NCBI RefSeq assembly: GCF_028389875.1
Contig: NC_084664.1
Span: forward strand, 133,959,966 to 134,023,965
From: Rhea pennata
Lineage: Eukaryota; Chordata; Aves; Rheiformes; Rheidae
DNA length: 64,000 bases
Direction of reading: 5' to 3'
This document shows positions 59,950-64,000 of the stretch, piece after piece (the first letter of the stretch is position 1; each line of letters opens with the position of its first letter). The notes beneath the pieces are model-generated. The model was not told where the DNA came from, searched no databases, and worked only from the letters and a program-made list of their open reading frames with translations. Made by a program: the position numbers and the translations under genes.

Positions 59950-62900
59950 CTGTAGTGATAAAAGCATGTTGATTAAAACAAACAGTCCTGTACATTCTGT
60001 TCTAAGCAGCATATAACTCAAAAGATACAGGGTGTAAGGTCCTCTTCCAAGAGATTTTTTTTTTTTTAATCCGCAAAAAGAAAATTGCACTAGAACTGCT
60101 GGAAAATAATATATTTGACTAGTGAATAAATTAGATTTTTCAATTAGATGTCACTCCTGTTTAAAGTTGTGCTTCCCTACCAGGCTCTTAAAAATGACTC
60201 CGTTAAAAAAGCTATTGCAATTCTAAACTCTGTTTAGCTGAAGATTAACCATTATAAGGAATACCTTTATAAAGTTTTCTTACACTCACAAGCTTTACAT
60301 GTGGTAAGAAGGTATATAAATGCATATATATCCATGCTGAATACCATTTAGCAAATATCCATTACGATAGTTAACATCTACAAAAGGAAAAAAAAATAGG
60401 TCACAACGAATTTAACTCCCCCAGCCCTTTTTAACTCTGTGTGCTTTTTTTATGCTCTGTCAGGTATTACTTATGATCATTTGCATCTACATAGTTCCTT
60501 CTGCTTAATGATCTGATTGGCAGTTTTCCAGCGCGAGTTGTGGCGCACTTGTGAAGGCTGCATTGTGTGTGGAGACCAGGGATACACAGGTTGGATGATC
60601 TCCCCACGGTGACAGGGCCCGCCAAGGGAAGGACAAGGACGGCAGCACCGACTGCCGAAAGCCTCCTGGAGAGGCATCTCAGATGAGAGCCTTCATGCGC
60701 CTTTCCTTCACCAGCGGGACTTGCCCAGACCCACCCTCTGACCATTCCCACCTCTTTATCTGTGCTGGGGCACAGCTGTACAGACACCTGATGATAACCA
60801 AATCACTTGCCTGATTCAAGGTATAAACAACCCTTTTTCCCCCCTAGATTATTTTAACCCAAGAGCAGTTCTGCTATCCAATTCACAGTGCAGCTGCACA
60901 AACAGCTCTGTTGGTATAAGTGAAGGGTTGCCACAATGCAGGAACAAGTGGCCAGCGCAGTGGCTAACACCAACCTCACTGCCAAAAGAAATGCCTTCCA
61001 AACTACACCTTAGACAACTTCGCAGCATCAGCAAAAAATACCACCCAAAGTGGTATTTCTTGTGATTAATCTTAGTTGAGATGTGCTTTCCTTTTAAAAT
61101 GCAGCAGTTGGGAGATGAAAATACTTCAGAGGAAAAAGTTATCCCGTATTTTGAGTAGGAAAAAAAAAGCATGTTTCTAAGGTGACAGTCTGCTACATAC
61201 TGATATTATAAAATTTGAAACATGAGAAAGGGGTTGTTTGAATTGTAATAACTAGGAAAAGAATGATATTTTGTCAGTCTTTAACAAAAACAGACTTTAA
61301 AACTTAGCCAGGTTTAACAGCTATTAAAAGAGCATACATATTTTGGATATTTCTCATATCTCTTTGTTTAAATGAAATATGCACTTTCCAGTATATATAG
61401 AAAAAAAAGTTCAGTTTCAGAGAAACCTTCCACTTTAAATACTATCAATAAATCACATTAAAACCATGTAGCATGTAACTGCAAACTACTGCAAGACTGT
61501 GTAATACAGAGGAAAGCAAACCAACCCCAACACGTGTCACCTAACTGAAGATAATTTAACCGGGATGAGCTTAAATAAGATGAGCTGGCCTTTGCTTTCT
61601 TCTATGATCAATAAAGAGAGAGGGAGGGAGCGATTTCCAGCTCTTAGCTGGCCTACAGCCCCTCTCTGAAGGTGCCGCTCCTTCTCCGCTGACCATATGG
61701 CAGCCAATGACAGCCACGCACCTACCTTAAATGCCTCACTTACTCGCGATAAATCTGGGTCACTGTGCCAAATGTCAGGGTTCTTCTGATATCTCAGATT
61801 AAAGGAACAACTACTTGATGATTACGTAAACTGTACTTTAGCCCACGAATTCCTGTGGCTTATGTGTGTCTTTCTTACACAGATCCCAATTAAAAAACAC
61901 TATCTTGCATGCATTTTTAAATCTGTCTACTACAAATACCTGTAAGTAATTTATGTTCCATTAGAAAATACTTGCAGTTTATAGGGTTTAGAAAAGCAGT
62001 TTGGAAAGCTGAACTTCTGGGACTACATCTTCGTTGTCCTTCGGATCAGACAGAAAATGATGGGCCAGGAAACGGTGCGTGGGCCAGCACGGCCCCTGCC
62101 GTAGCTCTGAATGCCCATATGACCACTCGCAGCTAGCTCTGCAGGACCCCACGGGAGCTAAAGCTGTCTGCACACCCCACCAGCCCCATCCTTCTTTCCA
62201 AAAGGACGGTGTTAGCCTGATGCCAGTGATGCAGCAGCAGGGCATCGGCGGGGAAGGCGTGATTGCCTGTGCTGGGAGCCACACCAACTTACTGCTCTGG
62301 AACTTGCTTCAAACCCAATCATGCCCTAGCTGGGCATGAAAAAAAGAAAAGTTTTTCCTAGTGAAACCTCCTACCGCTCCTGGCGAAGCACTGGAACAAG
62401 CTGCCTGGAAATGCAGTAAAATCTCTGTCTTTAGAGGCTTTCAAGACTCTGCCAAGGTAAGTCACAGCTGACTTGATCTCATGATGGCAATAGCCAAGTT
62501 GAGCAGGAGGTCGGACAGGATGGCCTGCAGGAGCCTGTTCCATTTCTATGATTCTAGTATCTTCCCACTTGATTCACAACATCTCTAGTATTCTACCTCT
62601 GTGTAGTTTAAATGTCTTTGGTAAACTTTAATTATACTTACCCCATCCTCAGTGGGAGAGGACATCAGCAGAGAACAGATTGTCTGCTGTAGCAGCTGCA
62701 ATAAGAAAATTAACAAAAACTTATGTATGCAGAAACAGTCTCTTTGTCGGTTAAAACAGTCATGTTAAACAAACATTAATCATGTTAACATACAATGATT
62801 TTATTTCTCTGACCAAGTAAGCAGAAGAGAGATGACACAAAAACAGTTCAGAATGGGAGTCTAAAAATCCACATTCCTTTTATGCTGTGGACATTGAAAT

Positions 62901-63298
62901 TCCCCAAGAGCTCATCCCAGCAAAGTCCTTCAGTGGGACTTGACGCAGCCAACATTTTGGAAGCCCCAGGGTGAACTCAATGACTGTACTATTTGAATAA
63001 GGACTGCAGAATTGGATTCTTAGTGCAACGAAGCCCTAGTCTAATGTCAGATTAAATTATGGGATTCTCTTTTAAATCTTTTAATTTTTCTTATAACAGA
63101 GCTATTTATAAAAGTGTAGTTTAGAGTACTTATGTGTCTACACTCATTATATTCAATACACTCCAACTCATTTTGTACCATACCTTTACTTTTACTGTAC
63201 TTTGAGATCGAGATGGACAACTCAAAAAGACTTCCAGTTGCATTTTCAAAACTGGTGAAATCACAACTTCAGAGCACTGGTGGCAATACAGCAATTTG
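59821..63298 (-). CDS. SPIDR: SPIDR, scaffold protein involved in DNA repair (last three coding exons)
   Basis: SPIDR (KIAA0146) is a nuclear scaffold that links RAD51 and BLM and promotes homologous recombination at double-strand breaks. Three exons (63298-63184, 62695-62642, 59949-59821) join in frame to give the last 98 residues. They include LLYCHQCSEVVISPVLKMQL, STVKVK, LLQQTICSLLM and SYEVKSVLGKEVGFLNCYVH, ending GLEEIVLLEAVRN. This matches the remembered C-terminus of human SPIDR (YEVKSVLGK, IGLEEIELL). All junctions are GT-AG and phase-consistent. The strand, opposed to PRKDC and CEBPD, agrees with the mammalian gene order. Upstream exons lie beyond position 64000. Confidence 0.9.
59950..62641 (-). 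other. SPIDR: Last SPIDR intron
   Basis: A 2.7-kb intron that contains the diverged CR1 fragment at 62384-62556 and a GC-richer patch near 60500-60760 with overlapping, non-conserved open frames on the minus strand. No exon-like segment with homology was found between the last two SPIDR exons. Confidence 0.65.
62384..62556 (+). mobile_element. CR1 LINE 3' fragment, diverged
   Basis: CR1-like blocks are GAAGCACTGGAACAAGCTGC, AGAGGCTTTCAAGACTCTGC, a 'caggatggcctgcaggagcctgttccat' block that echoes the usual 'gatctccagaggtcccttccaa' part, and the end TTCTATGATTCTA. It lies in the last-but-two SPIDR intron region, antisense to SPIDR. Confidence 0.65.
62642..62695 (-). CDS. SPIDR: SPIDR second-last coding exon
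   Basis: An 18-codon exon, LLQQTICSLLMSSPTEDG, between minus-strand acceptor cttattgcag and donor gtaagt. Phase 0 at both ends, so skipping it would keep the frame. Confidence 0.85.
63184..63298 (-). CDS. SPIDR: SPIDR third-last coding exon
   Basis: Minus-strand acceptor tgtttcag, donor gtatgg. Encodes KLLYCHQCSEVVISPVLKMQ, LEVFLSCPSRSQSTVKVK after one base of a split codon; 115 nt, leaving in phase 0. It has a C-x2-C pair (YCHQC). Confidence 0.88.
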
Positions 63299-64000
63299 CT
63301 GAAACATGCAAACCATGATGGGAAAACATATGGAAAAATTATTAATCAGAAACTCAATCCACAAACAACTAACATCTAGTCTATTCTGTAAAATGCTTTG
63401 CTGGTAGACCAATAGTAGAAGAGCCAATGGTGGAGATACTGAGTCGATAATAGCAGATAAAGTTATGTTGGTAAAGGTAAGTAACTTTCTTGGAGGATGT
63501 AAATTCTTCCAGCAAAAGGAATCTTCCTTTCTTAAGTTTTGTCAGACTTAGGGGAGGCTGCTGTTCACAGCCACCTCACCTAAGCAGATATGAATCTCAC
63601 AATCTTCTAACAGTTATGTGAAAAAAAAAAAAAAAGCTGTAGTATAGCTTTGGCCTAAATAACGTATTGATTTAGGCCCTCATTCAGCAAACACTCAATG
63701 TTTTCAGCACACACTTAAGCCATATGCATGAAATTAAGCACAGCAGTAAGTGTTTGTTGGAACTGAGGGCTTGAATGAATGCTGTTGATGCTCAGCTATT
63801 CTCCAAATAAAGCAAGACAGTCCTTCAGAATATAGAAAAAAAATCTATGTACTAAACTACTATGTATACATGCATACACTCTTACTAGTATAATATGGGA
63901 CAACCTTACTCAGCTTTCCAGCTCCCCACCACTACCACCAAAAAAAAAAAAAGTCAATATGGTAACAAAGTCAATAACAAATAATAAATAACAAAGTCAA
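63299..64000 (-). other. SPIDR: SPIDR intron running off the window
   Basis: AT-rich sequence with A runs at about 63621-63635 and 63939-63952. No further SPIDR exon recognised. Confidence 0.6.

Noticed and set aside
60467-60787. 106-codon minus-strand open frame in the last SPIDR intron
   Set aside because: Does not match SPIDR, overlaps another open frame in a different phase, and lacks convincing splice sites for an extra exon.
1-64000. CRISPR arrays, operons, prophage or other prokaryotic systems
   Set aside because: The window is spliced vertebrate DNA with bird retroposons. No spaced direct repeats or closely packed prokaryotic genes were seen.
1-64000. Endogenous retrovirus or other viral insertions
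   Set aside because: No open frame with reverse transcriptase, integrase, capsid or envelope features and no paired long terminal repeats noticed; all recognised retroposon DNA is CR1 or SINE.

Overview
This window is nuclear DNA from a bird. The evidence is vertebrate genes with many short exons and GT-AG introns, CR1 retroposon tails with typical avian 3' ends (about 4420-4517, 19709-19968), and a tRNA-Ile-headed SINE with a CR1 tail (about 1245-1384). That SINE architecture is known from passerine genomes, so a songbird or relative is likely, but I cannot name the species.

Layout. Positions 1-49945 (+) carry the 3' part of PRKDC, the catalytic subunit of DNA-dependent protein kinase. I could place 47 coding exons. 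Their lengths add to 7141 nt, the reading frame passes through every junction without a break, and the product is 2379 residues plus the stop. This matches human DNA-PKcs from about residue 1750 to its C-terminus at 4128. The FAT domain, kinase domain, FATC tail, autophosphorylation clusters and caspase-3 site are all readable. The 5' part of the gene lies to the left of the window. A short 3' UTR follows, with AATAAA signals near 50440 and 50457.

Positions about 50485-55180 are intergenic DNA with no gene that I can support. From about 55190 the sequence becomes a CpG island leading to CEBPD, an intronless gene at 56550-57557 (+). It has a TATA box at 56247, a poly(A) signal at 57974, and encodes the bZIP transcription factor C/EBP-delta (335 residues). 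A second short CpG-rich block lies just downstream (about 58015-58262).

The right end (59821-63298, - strand) holds the last three coding exons of SPIDR, convergent with CEBPD. The order PRKDC - CEBPD - SPIDR, with SPIDR opposed, is the same as in mammals. A central end-joining kinase (PRKDC) and a homologous-recombination scaffold (SPIDR) therefore flank a stress- and inflammation-inducible transcription factor. I see no sign of a new multi-gene system. The points worth a second look are the SINE, the phosphosite and caspase-site conservation in PRKDC, intron-retention reading frames next to those sites, a candidate intronic enhancer, and unusual repeats in and around CEBPD.
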